From contig JAILAA010000153.1 of NCBI GenBank assembly GCA_024681875.1, forward strand, positions 1 to 64,000: DNA of 64,000 nt, read 5' to 3'. This document shows, in pieces, positions 24,519 through 33,972 of the stretch. Under the pieces are notes generated by a model. The model made no database searches and was not told where the DNA came from. It worked only from the letters and a program-made list of their open reading frames with translations. The translations under genes and the position numbers were made by a program. Each line of letters starts with the position of its first letter. Positions within the stretch are counted from its first letter, which is position 1. Source of the DNA: Prevotella sp. (lineage in GTDB: Bacteria > Bacteroidota > Bacteroidia > Bacteroidales > Bacteroidaceae).

Positions 24519-26387
24519 TTAGAACCCTATCTTGCCATTCCAATGCAGGAACCAGGTGCTGCGGTCGGTGAAGTCGGTCTTCACTTCGCCCTGCACCTCG
24601 CCTCTCTTCGCCTCGCCCCGACGCGCAAAGACATGCTGTGCCATGAAGGCGGCAGGATTGTCCTGACGCATGGCAAAGCGCATGAGGTCGTAGTAGCGAG
24701 TACCCTCGAAGGCCAGTTCCAAGGCTTCCTCGTTGAGCAGGAGGCTGTCAACCACGGCCTGCTGTTCGGCCACGAGCTGTTGACGCTTCTGCAAATCAGG
24801 CTCGATGGTGTCGTTAGGAAGGATATAGTGGGGATTCTCAGGTGTCCAGCCAGAGCCGCGTGTATGGATGCCTAACTGGTAATCTTCATATGTAATAGCT
24901 GCAATGTACTGAGTGATGAGGGTCTCATGATAATGTTGGTCATCGAAGTTAAACTGCTTCAGGAAGAGCGTGTCTGCACCGTCTTCCGTCACATGATAAG
25001 GTATAACATCTTTCTGGATGTTCTTGTTGGTAAGGCCTCTCGATAGGATGAGGAAGGCCATACGGGGGAATCCAGCTCCGTTGAGGGCCTCGGCCAGATG
25101 GAGGTAGACCGTCATGCAACGATAGATGGTGACGTTGTTTGAGAGGTGCTTACGTATGCCCTTCATCCTGATGCGTTCCTCGGTATAGGGGTCATATTCA
25201 CTGCTCTCACGGTAGACACTGCTCAGTCGCAAATCGCCCGACTGGTAATCGGTCAGGCCTTTGGGCGCAATGGTGAAGCTCTTGCCGATGGTTGACGGCA
25301 GGCAATAGTCCTGTGCCTCGGAGATGTCGAAGATGCGCTTCGATGCCTCGATACTGACTTTGTAGTTGTTATCGCTGTTGGCATAGAACAGGTTGTAGAG
25401 CTGGCTATAGGCACCATCGGCAGGCGAAGAATTTCCTGGGATGATGGTAATGGGCGCATCGTTGTAGGAGAGCTCGAGCAAGTTGGTTGGAACGTTGAAC
25501 GTAGTCGTTCCCGGATCCCACATGTTACAAAAGCTACCAGTAGCATAAGCAGCATCCTGGCCATTACGCTTGCTAATGAACTGGAAATAGTTAAGGGCGG
25601 CCTGCCTATAGTCGCTGACACTGCCCGTGACAGAAGCGCGCCAGAGATAGAGCTCGCCCCTCAGCAGGCTGAGAGGAAAGAAAAGCAGCTCAGTGCTTTT
25701 CACATTTCTGAGGCCATTGACATAATCTTTATTGAGGGGATAGCTGTTGTTGTAGGCAACGGGTATGTCGGACAGGTCGTCAAGGAAGAAAGTACAGATT
25801 TCTTCAATGTCTGCCATACGGCCTTTCTCGGCAGCCTCAGCGGCCTCTCGGTTGAGCAGCGGCGTAGTGAACAAGGGCACACGCCCATAGTTGAGGGCGA
25901 GCTGCAGATAAGTCCAGGCTCGTATGGCCTTCACGGCAGCGTATTCGGCCATAAAGGTAGGCACTATAGATGAGCCTGTGCGCATGGAGGTATCGACATG
26001 GGCCACAAAATAATTACAGTTGTTGATAATGGCGTAGTAGTCTGACGGCTGGTTATAGCGATTGTCATCGCCGACGTTGAAGTTAGCGACGTCGCGCAGG
26101 TCGCTGTTGGCCTGAAGGGTTAAGTCCACCAGGTCGCCACGCACCTCGCCCAAGAGTACAGTGCGGTCAGCTATGGTCTGCAGCTTGCCGAGGATGCCCA
26201 CCACCGAGTAGGCTGTGTCGGCAGGATTCTTCAGGTGTTCCTGGTCGGCATAGAGCACGTCATTAGACTCCTGATTGAAGAAGTCGTCGCAGGAGGTGAG
26301 CGCCCACCCAAGCCCTCCCAAAGGGAGGGATGTCAAGATACCAAATATCCACTTACGAGCCGTTAATATAATATTCTTATCCTTCAT
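24519..26387 (-). CDS. SusD/RagB family nutrient-binding lipoprotein (second pair)
   Basis: The surface lid of a SusCD transporter. From the ATG at 26387 (MKDKNIILTARKW) it is 622 residues; an in-frame ATG at 26441 would put 18 extra residues before the signal peptide. The lipobox is WALTSC followed by DDFFNQESND. TPR-like helices bear SusD signatures (YAAVKAIRAWTYLQLALNYGRVPLFTTPL, and the C-terminal LAFEGTRYYDLMRFAMR). The signal peptide contains the SLPLGGLG segment, encoded by a GC-rich palindrome (26313-26329). It is last in the minus-strand SusCD/Fas1 locus and lies downstream of its SusC. Confidence 0.92.
   Translation of the reverse strand: MKDKNIILTARKWIFGILTSLPLGGLGWALTSCDDFFNQESNDVLYADQEHLKNPADTAYSVVGILGKLQTIADRTVLLGEVRGDLVDLTLQANSDLRDVANFNVGDDNRYNQPSDYYAIINNCNYFVAHVDTSMRTGSSIVPTFMAEYAAVKAIRAWTYLQLALNYGRVPLFTTPLLNREAAEAAEKGRMADIEEICTFFLDDLSDIPVAYNNSYPLNKDYVNGLRNVKSTELLFFPLSLLRGELYLWRASVTGSVSDYRQAALNYFQFISKRNGQDAAYATGSFCNMWDPGTTTFNVPTNLLELSYNDAPITIIPGNSSPADGAYSQLYNLFYANSDNNYKVSIEASKRIFDISEAQDYCLPSTIGKSFTIAPKGLTDYQSGDLRLSSVYRESSEYDPYTEERIRMKGIRKHLSNNVTIYRCMTVYLHLAEALNGAGFPRMAFLILSRGLTNKNIQKDVIPYHVTEDGADTLFLKQFNFDDQHYHETLITQYIAAITYEDYQLGIHTRGSGWTPENPHYILPNDTIEPDLQKRQQLVAEQQAVVDSLLLNEEALELAFEGTRYYDLMRFAMRQDNPAAFMAQHVFARRGEAKRGEVQGEVKTDFTDRSTWFLHWNGKIGF
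26313..26329 (-). repeat. GC-rich palindrome in SusD signal-peptide codons
   Basis: CCCTCCC-AAA-GGGAGGG, in frame, encoding part of SLPLGGLG just before the lipobox. It is a relative of the palindrome at 26442-26462. Confidence 0.7.
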
Positions 26388-26441
26388 AATAATGATGATA
26401 CTGTGTTGAAAGTGTGTTATTCTATTACAAGTCATATCCAT

Positions 26442-26462
26442 CTCCCCTCCCTTGGGGAGGGG
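26442..26462. repeat. GC-rich palindrome between susC and susD
   Basis: CTCCCCTCCC facing GGGGAGGGG in the SusC-SusD intercistronic gap, followed by TTTGGGGTGGG. It could act as an mRNA stem between the two genes. Confidence 0.7.
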
Positions 26463-26475
26463 TTTGGGGTGGGCT

Positions 26476-29400
26476 TTACAAGTTGATTTTCACGCCAGCT
26501 ACAAAGCTGCGACTGTGGCCTAAGTAGCCCACGTCTATGCCCTGGCCGATGACGCTGCTCGTCATGGCACTCTCAGGATCGCTGCCAAGGTAGCGCGTCA
26601 AAGTGAACAGGTTGTTGCCCTGAATCCAGAACTGCACCCCCTGTATGTACTCTGACTTCAATGGCAGGTCATAGCTCAGAGTGACGCTCTTCAGGCGCAG
26701 GTAGGAGCCGTCCTCAATCCAGCGGTCGCTGAAGCGGGCGTTGCCCATGGGATCCTGGAAGGTGACGCGGGGCACGTCGGTCACCTGTCCCTCCACCTGC
26801 CAGCGATGCAGCAACGATGTGCTCTGGTTCATGAAGCGGTTGCCTCCCTCTAACTGTGAGCGCATGTAGTTGTAGATGTCATTACCCAGGGAGTAGTTGA
26901 AGCGCATGTCAAGACGCAGGCGCTTCCAGACCAGCGTGCTGTAGATATTGCCGTAGATATCGGGGTTGGGATCGCCGATGATGGTCTGGTCGGCTTCGGT
27001 AATCATGCCGTCGCCGTTGAAATCGACAAAGTGCACATCGCCAGCCTCAAAATAATTCTTGTCGATACCATTTTCGGCCATGTAGTAAAGGCCCTTTTCG
27101 CCAGAAAGTCCGGCAGACTGCGCCTCGGCAGTGGTTTGGAATACGCCCAGCGACTTATAGCCGTAGAAGACATTGGCAGCCTGTCCCTCCTGAGAGCGGA
27201 TGGTGGCTCCATAGAGTTCGGTGTCGATGTAGTGTGTACCGTCGGCTAACTGGCTCGTGCTCTGCGGCAATTTCGTCAGGCGGTTCTTATAATGGCCGGC
27301 ACTGGCGCCTACCTGCCACTGCCAGTCTTTCAGCGTCAGCACCTTGACGTTGGCTTCCACGTCGAAGCCCTCGTTCTGCAGCTCGCCGTCGTTAGACCAG
27401 TTCTGGGTTAGACCGCTGAGATAACCCAGCGACTGACGGGTGAGCAGGTTGTCGGTAGTGGAACGGAAATAATTGAGCGTCAACCCTAGGCGGTTGTCGA
27501 TAAAATGTGACTCCAAGCCAATGTTCAGACGACGCGTCGTCTCCCACTTGATGCTGTTATTGCCAATACCCTCAAAGGCCAATCCTGCAACAGAGTTCTG
27601 ATAGAGCGAGGAGCTGAAATAACTGCGAGCAGCGTAATAGTCAATGTCGTCGTTGCCACTGATGTCATAGCCAGCAGTCAGACGCAGATAGTCGATACCC
27701 TTGACATTGGACAGCCAAGGCTCGTTGGTGAGCACCCATGAGGCCTGCACTCCGGGGAAGATGGCCCAGGGAGCCTTCAGCAACTTGACGTCGCCACTCT
27801 CAGAGCCGAAACGCGAAGAGCCGTCCACCGTGAGGTTGGCCTGCACATAGTAGCGTCCCATATAGTTATAGTCGGCCTGTGCGTACCAGGACATGGAGTT
27901 CCAGTTCTCGTTGATGCTCTTGGCGCCCTTGCCCAACAGTTCCTTACGAATCTTTGGTGTCTTGTCGCTACCGGTGTTGTAGCCCCATTGGCGGTTGACG
28001 GTATAGTTCTCCCAGTTGATGCGGACACCGCCGAAAAGGTGCAGATGGTGGGCATCGAAGCGCTTGGTCCAGTCAATACGCGTATCACTCATCACGGAGT
28101 TCTGCTTGGATGCCAGTGAGCGCACCTCGTTGTTCACGGTAGCACCCAGACTGGATACGTAATAGTTTGGCGTACCGTCGACGGGGATGTAGAACATCTC
28201 GTTGGTATTCACCAGTGAATAGCTGAAGTGCTCGCTGACGAATAAATTGCGGCCCAACTCGTACTTAGGTGTGATGGTGAGGTTGAGCAAGGAGTTCTCA
28301 AAGTGATTCTTATTCTCTGCATCCGACTTCTCAAGAATCGTAGCAGGGTTACCCAGCCTCCAGTTGTAGCCATTGTAACGCACCATAGCCTCCTCAAGAT
28401 AGTTCTCCTGCTCAATGTCGAACATGGATGCCGAGAAGAGGCCTTTACCCTCCTCGTTATGACCATAACTATAGGGGCTCATAAACGGACTCTTGGTATA
28501 GGCCAGGAAAGAGGGTGCAGTAGGTGTACCTTCTTCGTAGCCATCTGGAGCGCCGTCATTACGAAGGTTGCGGGTGATGTTCGAGAACGAAGCATCGAAG
28601 CGTACAGAAAGCTTGCTTCCCAAAGAGATGTCGGTATTGAAACGCACGTTCAAGCGATCCATATCATTGTTCTTCAGGGTACTTTGCTGGTTGCTATAGC
28701 CTACAGAAAGGTTGTAGTTGGCCACGTCGTCGCCGCCCTCAACATTGATACCATAGTTCTGGGTGAAGGCGGTACGGTAGACATAGTCCTTCCAGTCGGT
28801 GCTCTGATGGTAGAGGTCGTAATAATAGTAGTTGGGATTTTCGTTGAGGAACTTGAAGTCCTGCGTCAGCGTCTGCGTGGTCTTCAGCAATTCTGAAGCA
28901 TAGCCGCGATACTCTTCATTGTTCATCACCGGCAGGAATTTGGGTTCCAGGGTGACGCCCGCTGAGAGGTTGGCAGTAATACGCGTGGCCATCGACTTGT
29001 TGCGGCGCGTCTGTATGAGGATGACGCCATTGGAGCCCTTGACACCATAGAGAGCGGTGCCATTACGAAGGACGGTGACCTTCTCGATGTCGGCAGGATT
29101 GATGTTCGACAGCACATCGTTGTAGAAGCCTTCATGCAGCATGGTACGTGTGTACTGCTGATCGATGATGACGCCGTCGATAACGATGAGTGGCTGAGCA
29201 TTGACGTTCAGCGAATTCAGGCCTTGCATAAACATGACCGAGCCGATGCCTGCCGTACCGCTACGGCTGATGGTGTGCACGTAGGCTCCCATCTGGTCCT
29301 CTATCTCATCTTTGATATTGATGGCGCCGGTGTAGCGGAAGTCAGTGGCTTCCTGCGCACCGATGTTGTTAGTTCGTGCGGCATAGTCGCTGCGGAAAGA

Positions 29401-29772
29401 GGTGCCGTATAGCAATGACGTGCGCTGCTGCTCATCGCTGGAAAGCCCTTGCCGCTGAGAAGTGTAGTCGGTGGTGGTGATGTAGAGTGAGGTGGCAAAG
29501 ACAGGCACCTTCAGCTCATAGGCGCCGTCGTCGTCGGTAAGTGTACTGTAGCCGTCAATCTCGGCAGCACTCACGATGGCACCGGCCACGGGCTGCTGTG
29601 TGGCAGCGTCAAGCACAAGACCACGTACAGTACGCGTGGGATAGTTTTTCTGTACTACGGCTTTTCTGACCGGAGTCTTCACCTCTTCCTCTTCCATCTC
29701 ATCGTCTTGAGCATGGATTGCGGCGGGCAATGCCGTCAGCAGTAGAAAGGCAAAAAGGATATATCGTCTCAT
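26476..29772 (-). CDS. SusC/RagA TonB-dependent transporter (second pair)
   Basis: A 1098-residue outer-membrane receptor. After the signal peptide (MRRYILFAFLLLTALPAAIHA) comes an acidic stretch (DDEMEEEEVKTP), a carboxypeptidase-D-like domain (RTVRGLVLDAATQQPVAGAIVS), the plug domain (LNVNAQPLIVIDGVIID, VTVLRNGTALYGVKGSNGVI) and a 22-strand barrel ending in VKINL. It imports a ligand captured by the adjacent SusD. No glycan-degrading enzyme lies nearby, so the substrate cannot be inferred and need not be a polysaccharide. Confidence 0.95.
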   Translation of the reverse strand: MRRYILFAFLLLTALPAAIHAQDDEMEEEEVKTPVRKAVVQKNYPTRTVRGLVLDAATQQPVAGAIVSAAEIDGYSTLTDDDGAYELKVPVFATSLYITTTDYTSQRQGLSSDEQQRTSLLYGTSFRSDYAARTNNIGAQEATDFRYTGAINIKDEIEDQMGAYVHTISRSGTAGIGSVMFMQGLNSLNVNAQPLIVIDGVIIDQQYTRTMLHEGFYNDVLSNINPADIEKVTVLRNGTALYGVKGSNGVILIQTRRNKSMATRITANLSAGVTLEPKFLPVMNNEEYRGYASELLKTTQTLTQDFKFLNENPNYYYYDLYHQSTDWKDYVYRTAFTQNYGINVEGGDDVANYNLSVGYSNQQSTLKNNDMDRLNVRFNTDISLGSKLSVRFDASFSNITRNLRNDGAPDGYEEGTPTAPSFLAYTKSPFMSPYSYGHNEEGKGLFSASMFDIEQENYLEEAMVRYNGYNWRLGNPATILEKSDAENKNHFENSLLNLTITPKYELGRNLFVSEHFSYSLVNTNEMFYIPVDGTPNYYVSSLGATVNNEVRSLASKQNSVMSDTRIDWTKRFDAHHLHLFGGVRINWENYTVNRQWGYNTGSDKTPKIRKELLGKGAKSINENWNSMSWYAQADYNYMGRYYVQANLTVDGSSRFGSESGDVKLLKAPWAIFPGVQASWVLTNEPWLSNVKGIDYLRLTAGYDISGNDDIDYYAARSYFSSSLYQNSVAGLAFEGIGNNSIKWETTRRLNIGLESHFIDNRLGLTLNYFRSTTDNLLTRQSLGYLSGLTQNWSNDGELQNEGFDVEANVKVLTLKDWQWQVGASAGHYKNRLTKLPQSTSQLADGTHYIDTELYGATIRSQEGQAANVFYGYKSLGVFQTTAEAQSAGLSGEKGLYYMAENGIDKNYFEAGDVHFVDFNGDGMITEADQTIIGDPNPDIYGNIYSTLVWKRLRLDMRFNYSLGNDIYNYMRSQLEGGNRFMNQSTSLLHRWQVEGQVTDVPRVTFQDPMGNARFSDRWIEDGSYLRLKSVTLSYDLPLKSEYIQGVQFWIQGNNLFTLTRYLGSDPESAMTSSVIGQGIDVGYLGHSRSFVAGVKINL

Positions 29773-29805
29773 AATGTCTTACTGTGTGATTTGTCGTGGA
29801 ACATA

Positions 29806-31680
29806 TTAACGAAGCATATACCAGCTCTTATAGGCGCGGTCGTCATACTGGCCGTGCGGATAGAGCAGCACGCCGGGCTGGCCCTGTGCCGATGAAGGGA
29901 TTCCCTCCCTGGCAGGAAGGGCGTCGACCAACTCCAACGTGCCATGAGGCACGAGCAGGATGCAATCGATGCGCATGGTGCGCGAAAATTTTTTGTCGAT
30001 TTCCCTACTGCTGACAAACGTTTCCACCTTCAATGTCGGATGGTCGTCCGGTGAGGTAAGGCCGTAGGTGCAGTTATCGAAATGATAATTCTCTTCCACT
30101 AACAGGTAGTTAATCGAGTCGGCTGTAGTTTCTTTCGTTGGACATTCATGTGCTTTCACACCCGGACTCATAATGGTGCATTTCACTTTTGTCGGCAGGC
30201 GCTCGGCACTGGTGGCATCACTGTCGCTGGCAAGAGCGGGAGCCATGACCAGATAGATGTCATAGCCTACATTTGAGAGTACATTTTTCAGATAGAAAGT
30301 AATGTCATAGTTGTAGCCGCTCTCATTAGGCGAGACTTCAATGAATTCATTGTCCCACAAACGATTGTAGAACTTGTTTTCGCTAATGACATATCGTTTT
30401 TCAATGGTTGCCTGATCAACAGAATCGCCTTTTATCTGACTATACTTACGTGTCACGCCCTTGACATTGTTGTCGTTTTCTGCTTGCACGATGATGTACT
30501 GGTTGAAGGTCATGCGCTCGTCGATGTTCCACTGCGTGGCCTTGCGCACCTCGCCGTTACTGCACGGGATGACCTCGGTATTGGCCAAAGCACCGTTCTG
30601 GCCCATCGGCTTGTAATACTGGTAGTATTCAAAGGGCTGGCCCCATAGAAGCTTGCGCATGGCATACTCTTTGGTGCAGTTCTCAGACATAGCAGAATCC
30701 TGCAGTGCCTTGTCGCTGTTGAAAGTACGACTGAAGGTGGTGCCTTCCATGATGGCCAGTCGCGTGGAGCGATAGATCAGCGAGTCGCGCTTCTCCATGT
30801 TTGCTGGATAGTTGAAGTAGGGCTCGTATTTCTCTACCAACTCTCTCCACACGTCATTGGTGGGAACGAGGAAGATGTAGGCGCTGTCTTCAACGTTCAG
30901 GTTGCCAAGTGTGGAAAACAGTCTGTTGCGCTGGATGAACACGGAATCGAGATACTGCGTCTTTCCGTCCTTGACACTGCCAGGGACACTGAGGCTGGCC
31001 ATGAAGTCTTTGTAATAGAACTGTGGGTAGCTGCGCCCGCTGATAAGCGAGTCGCCACTGTAGAGGAAGGTGCGCAGGCTGTCGAGATCGGCGTCCTTGC
31101 GTATGTACTCAAAGACGTTGGACAGATACTGCAACTGGTTGTCTACAGTAAAGAGAATGCCGTTGTCACAGAGCGTGTTCTTCGTCAGCAACGAGGCGTT
31201 GCCCACGCTACCGCTGAGCAGCGGCAGCTTCTTGCCATTCATCATGCGAATAGAGTCGTTGCTACTGTCGGAGACGGAGTAGTTATAGAGCGCCACGTGA
31301 TTCTGCATGAACTCTTTCATCACGGTGTTGTCTTTCTCCAACGTTCCGTTGGCCTTCTCAAGACGGTACTGACTGACGAGGTCTTGTGCCTGCTGGGCCG
31401 AGAAGTGGTCATTGGTGGGGACAAAGACGGTGAGCACCTGCGATGAGTTGAGCGTACGGTCGAAGCTGCACGCTTCTGCCACACTGACGAAGTTGCTCAG
31501 CTGCGGGTTGGCCTTGATGGCCTGCCACAGCGTACCGTCGTAGGTTGTGCCTGAAGCTGTTACCTGACCTTCGTAATGGTCATCCCACGTGTCGGTGCAG
31601 CCAGCCAGGAATAAGGAAGCAGAAGTAAAGAGTAAAGAGAATACTCCTGCCGCCATTTTTATGTTTATCTTGTTTATCAT
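29806..31680 (-). CDS. Fasciclin (FAS1)-domain lipoprotein
   Basis: About 624 residues from MINKINIKMAAG (a start at 31689 is also possible). The lipobox is LFLAGC (TDTWDDHYEG follows). At least two FAS1 repeats are visible by their signature, VLTVFVPTNDHF near residue 80 and IFLVPTNDVWREL near residue 280. FAS1 domains mediate adhesion or bind surface ligands. The gene lies between SusD and SusC genes of two SusCD pairs and is likely a surface-exposed accessory protein of the transporter. Its signal-peptide codons contain a 7-bp-period repeat (31610-31644). Confidence 0.88.
   Translation of the reverse strand: MINKINIKMAAGVFSLLFTSASLFLAGCTDTWDDHYEGQVTASGTTYDGTLWQAIKANPQLSNFVSVAEACSFDRTLNSSQVLTVFVPTNDHFSAQQAQDLVSQYRLEKANGTLEKDNTVMKEFMQNHVALYNYSVSDSSNDSIRMMNGKKLPLLSGSVGNASLLTKNTLCDNGILFTVDNQLQYLSNVFEYIRKDADLDSLRTFLYSGDSLISGRSYPQFYYKDFMASLSVPGSVKDGKTQYLDSVFIQRNRLFSTLGNLNVEDSAYIFLVPTNDVWRELVEKYEPYFNYPANMEKRDSLIYRSTRLAIMEGTTFSRTFNSDKALQDSAMSENCTKEYAMRKLLWGQPFEYYQYYKPMGQNGALANTEVIPCSNGEVRKATQWNIDERMTFNQYIIVQAENDNNVKGVTRKYSQIKGDSVDQATIEKRYVISENKFYNRLWDNEFIEVSPNESGYNYDITFYLKNVLSNVGYDIYLVMAPALASDSDATSAERLPTKVKCTIMSPGVKAHECPTKETTADSINYLLVEENYHFDNCTYGLTSPDDHPTLKVETFVSSREIDKKFSRTMRIDCILLVPHGTLELVDALPAREGIPSSAQGQPGVLLYPHGQYDDRAYKSWYMLR
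31610..31644 (-). repeat. Heptad repeat in Fas1 signal-peptide codons
   Basis: Five 7-bp units (AATAAGG, AAGCAGA, AGTAAAG twice, AGAATAC), encoding the hydrophobic FSLLFTSASLF core on the minus strand. Confidence 0.7.
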
Positions 31681-31720
31681 AGCTATCAATTCTTAATTCA
31701 TCATCAGCAAAGCCGAAAAC

Positions 31721-31750
31721 TCATAATTCATAACTCTTAATTCATAACTC
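31721..31750 (-). repeat. Heptad repeat between two Fas1 genes
   Basis: Four 7-bp units (TCATAAT, TCATAAC, TCTTAAT, TCATAAC) in the 62-71 bp gap upstream of the 31680 start. A shorter similar run lies at 31689-31703. Confidence 0.7.
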
Positions 31751-31751
31751 G

Positions 31752-33956
31752 TCAGAGGTCATCCTCCATCTCGCCGTCGGCGCCGACGCCATAGACAGAC
31801 TTGGGAACCATCTCGAAGTAGTCGAGCATGAACTCGTTGTCCTGGCCTGTTGACTGGCCGCTGCCTACACGGAAGCGGACGAAATGGTCTTTGGTGGCAT
31901 CAATATATCCCTGATAAAGGATCTTGCGATAAGTTAGTTGATTACCGATGAAATAGGCTTTTCCACCCGACTTGTTGAAATGGTAAATACTGCGTCCTGC
32001 ACGATAGGCACCCAAGTTGCGCAACAGCTTCTGTTCGGCTGCACGTTCCTCGTCGGTCATTGACTTGTAGGCATCCAGCACACTATTATCCTCATTGGTA
32101 AAACGTTCGCCAAGATACATCTTGTCGATCAGGCCCTTGGTCATGTCAAGGGGCAGTCCCTGTGGATCACCGTCGAAATAGGCCTGCATGATGCCTCGAC
32201 GCGGTATGGCGCAGAAGCCCAGTCGCAACTGCCACTCACCACTGTAGGGCACAGGCGGTATGCGGAAGGTAAAGTCGTAATTGCCCTTCAGGTTCCACTC
32301 GTCGCCCTGCCATGACCAGAAGTTGCAGTGCGGGCGGCGCATGATGACAAGGCAATTGGTAAAGGACACACCATCCAGATAGCCTTCGGGGAAGTAGTAA
32401 TTACGTCCGTTCCTGGGTTTCTGAGCATCATCGGGAATGTTATTCGGGTCATCCGTATAATAGTCTCCCTTCAAACGAATATCGTTGTTCATAATTTCGG
32501 GAAAGATGGCAGAGAAGTCCATGCGTATGCGCATGTTCTGCACCACGTCACGCACTTCCTCTGTGAAGGCGACAAGGTCATCGACATAGAAATAGTGTCC
32601 GTTGACGGCATCGGTTTCCAAGTCGGGATACACTTCATCTGCATCAATGACGTGTGCACCACGCACGGTATAGTCTGGCGACTCGTAGCGGCGGTTGACA
32701 AAGTGATGGACGTCTTTGCCGAATTTGTAGGCGGCATCGGGACCGAAAGCGTCTAGCTCATTGATATGCGGGTTGATGCCAAATACATCCTTTCGGTCTT
32801 TCTTGCTTAACTGCTCTATCTTCAACATCTTGTAGGGCAAAAGCGTCTGAAACCATTCGGTAGCATTACACAACTGGGTATCGAAGCCAAAGGGCTCGCC
32901 TGTCACTGAAGGCGACAAGGGTGTCAGGCCGTCGCTTGCATCTACATAGCGGTTAAGAATGTGATACTGAACAAAGCGCCTCAGGGGGTTGACGTCGCTG
33001 GTTAGGTTTTCAAACTTGTGTCCCTCGGCGTTGACGTCGGCAGGATAGACAGGGTCATAGAGCTTGCAGGCCAGCTCATAGAGGGCATACAGGTCACCCT
33101 TGCCGGTATTGACGCCATACTCCTTGAACTTAGCCTGATAGATAGAATCAGGCTCGACGAAGGCGGTGAAGCCATATTTCTTCGTGTCGGGCACCCATGC
33201 CACCTCATCCCAGGTGTCAGAGCGGTAGTATTTCTTTTCCTGACGGTTGCTGTAAGTAGGATCTGAAACCAGCAGAATCTGGTCGCGCACGCCCGTTGCC
33301 ACCAGTGCCTCATAGAAGAGGGTGGTGTTGGGGTCATCTCGCAGGATGTCGGCTATGAAGCTGTTCGACTTCTCCAGCACTTGTGAGATAGGCTGTATGA
33401 TACCATTCTCTACGGAGTCATTCTGATGGATAAAGGTGCCGTCGGCAAGTGTCTTCTCAAAGATGATGTGTGCAGTCTTCTCTATATAGACCACGGCGTT
33501 GCTGTCGGCATCCAAGCCCTGCTTGGTGGCCAGATAGCGTCCCATCAAGTTGGCGGTGGTGATGGTCTTCTGGTCCATCATATAGGTGGTGTACATGTTG
33601 TCGATGAGATGCGTACGCGCGATGGTGTCACAGTCGGCATCGCTAAGCTGGTCTACGCTCTGCAAGCCGCGCCTCTGAAGGAACTCGTCCACAGCGTCGT
33701 TGTCGGGCAGGAAGCAAGTATAGCTGCCGTAGGTGGAAAGCAAATCCATCAGGTTAGCGCGCTGCATGATGGCTCTGATCTTACTGTAGCAGGGACGATT
33801 GGCCATGTAGTCGCTGATCATCTCGCCCTTGAACGTATAGAAATACTCACTGTCGGGCTCGTCGGAACAGGAGGTCAGCGCTACGCCAAATGATAAATGA
33901 CAAATGACAAGTGACAAACCTATCAAAAGTCGTTTGTATATCTTATTAGTAATCAT
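31752..33956 (-). CDS. FAS1-domain lipoprotein with C-terminal beta-sandwich region
   Basis: A 734-residue lipoprotein with lipobox VALTSC (SDEPDSEYFYTFK follows). The first FAS1 repeat starts near residue 42 (MISDYM, SYTCFLPDNDAVDEFL). Further FAS1-like segments follow more weakly. The last third is Trp/Tyr-rich with a jelly-roll look (CNFWSWQGDEWNLKG, PYSGEWQLRLGF) and may bind ligand. It lies 16 bp downstream of a SusD gene, so it is co-transcribed. The signal peptide (LSLVICHLSFGVALTSC) comes from a 7-bp-period repeat at 33888-33915. Confidence 0.87.
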   Translation of the reverse strand: MITNKIYKRLLIGLSLVICHLSFGVALTSCSDEPDSEYFYTFKGEMISDYMANRPCYSKIRAIMQRANLMDLLSTYGSYTCFLPDNDAVDEFLQRRGLQSVDQLSDADCDTIARTHLIDNMYTTYMMDQKTITTANLMGRYLATKQGLDADSNAVVYIEKTAHIIFEKTLADGTFIHQNDSVENGIIQPISQVLEKSNSFIADILRDDPNTTLFYEALVATGVRDQILLVSDPTYSNRQEKKYYRSDTWDEVAWVPDTKKYGFTAFVEPDSIYQAKFKEYGVNTGKGDLYALYELACKLYDPVYPADVNAEGHKFENLTSDVNPLRRFVQYHILNRYVDASDGLTPLSPSVTGEPFGFDTQLCNATEWFQTLLPYKMLKIEQLSKKDRKDVFGINPHINELDAFGPDAAYKFGKDVHHFVNRRYESPDYTVRGAHVIDADEVYPDLETDAVNGHYFYVDDLVAFTEEVRDVVQNMRIRMDFSAIFPEIMNNDIRLKGDYYTDDPNNIPDDAQKPRNGRNYYFPEGYLDGVSFTNCLVIMRRPHCNFWSWQGDEWNLKGNYDFTFRIPPVPYSGEWQLRLGFCAIPRRGIMQAYFDGDPQGLPLDMTKGLIDKMYLGERFTNEDNSVLDAYKSMTDEERAAEQKLLRNLGAYRAGRSIYHFNKSGGKAYFIGNQLTYRKILYQGYIDATKDHFVRFRVGSGQSTGQDNEFMLDYFEMVPKSVYGVGADGEMEDDL
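33888..33915 (-). repeat. Heptad repeat in Fas1 signal-peptide codons
   Basis: Four consecutive 7-bp units: AAATGAT, AAATGAC twice, AAGTGAC. Encodes the LVICHLSF core on the minus strand. Confidence 0.8.
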
Positions 33957-33972
33957 ATCTGTAAACTATAAA

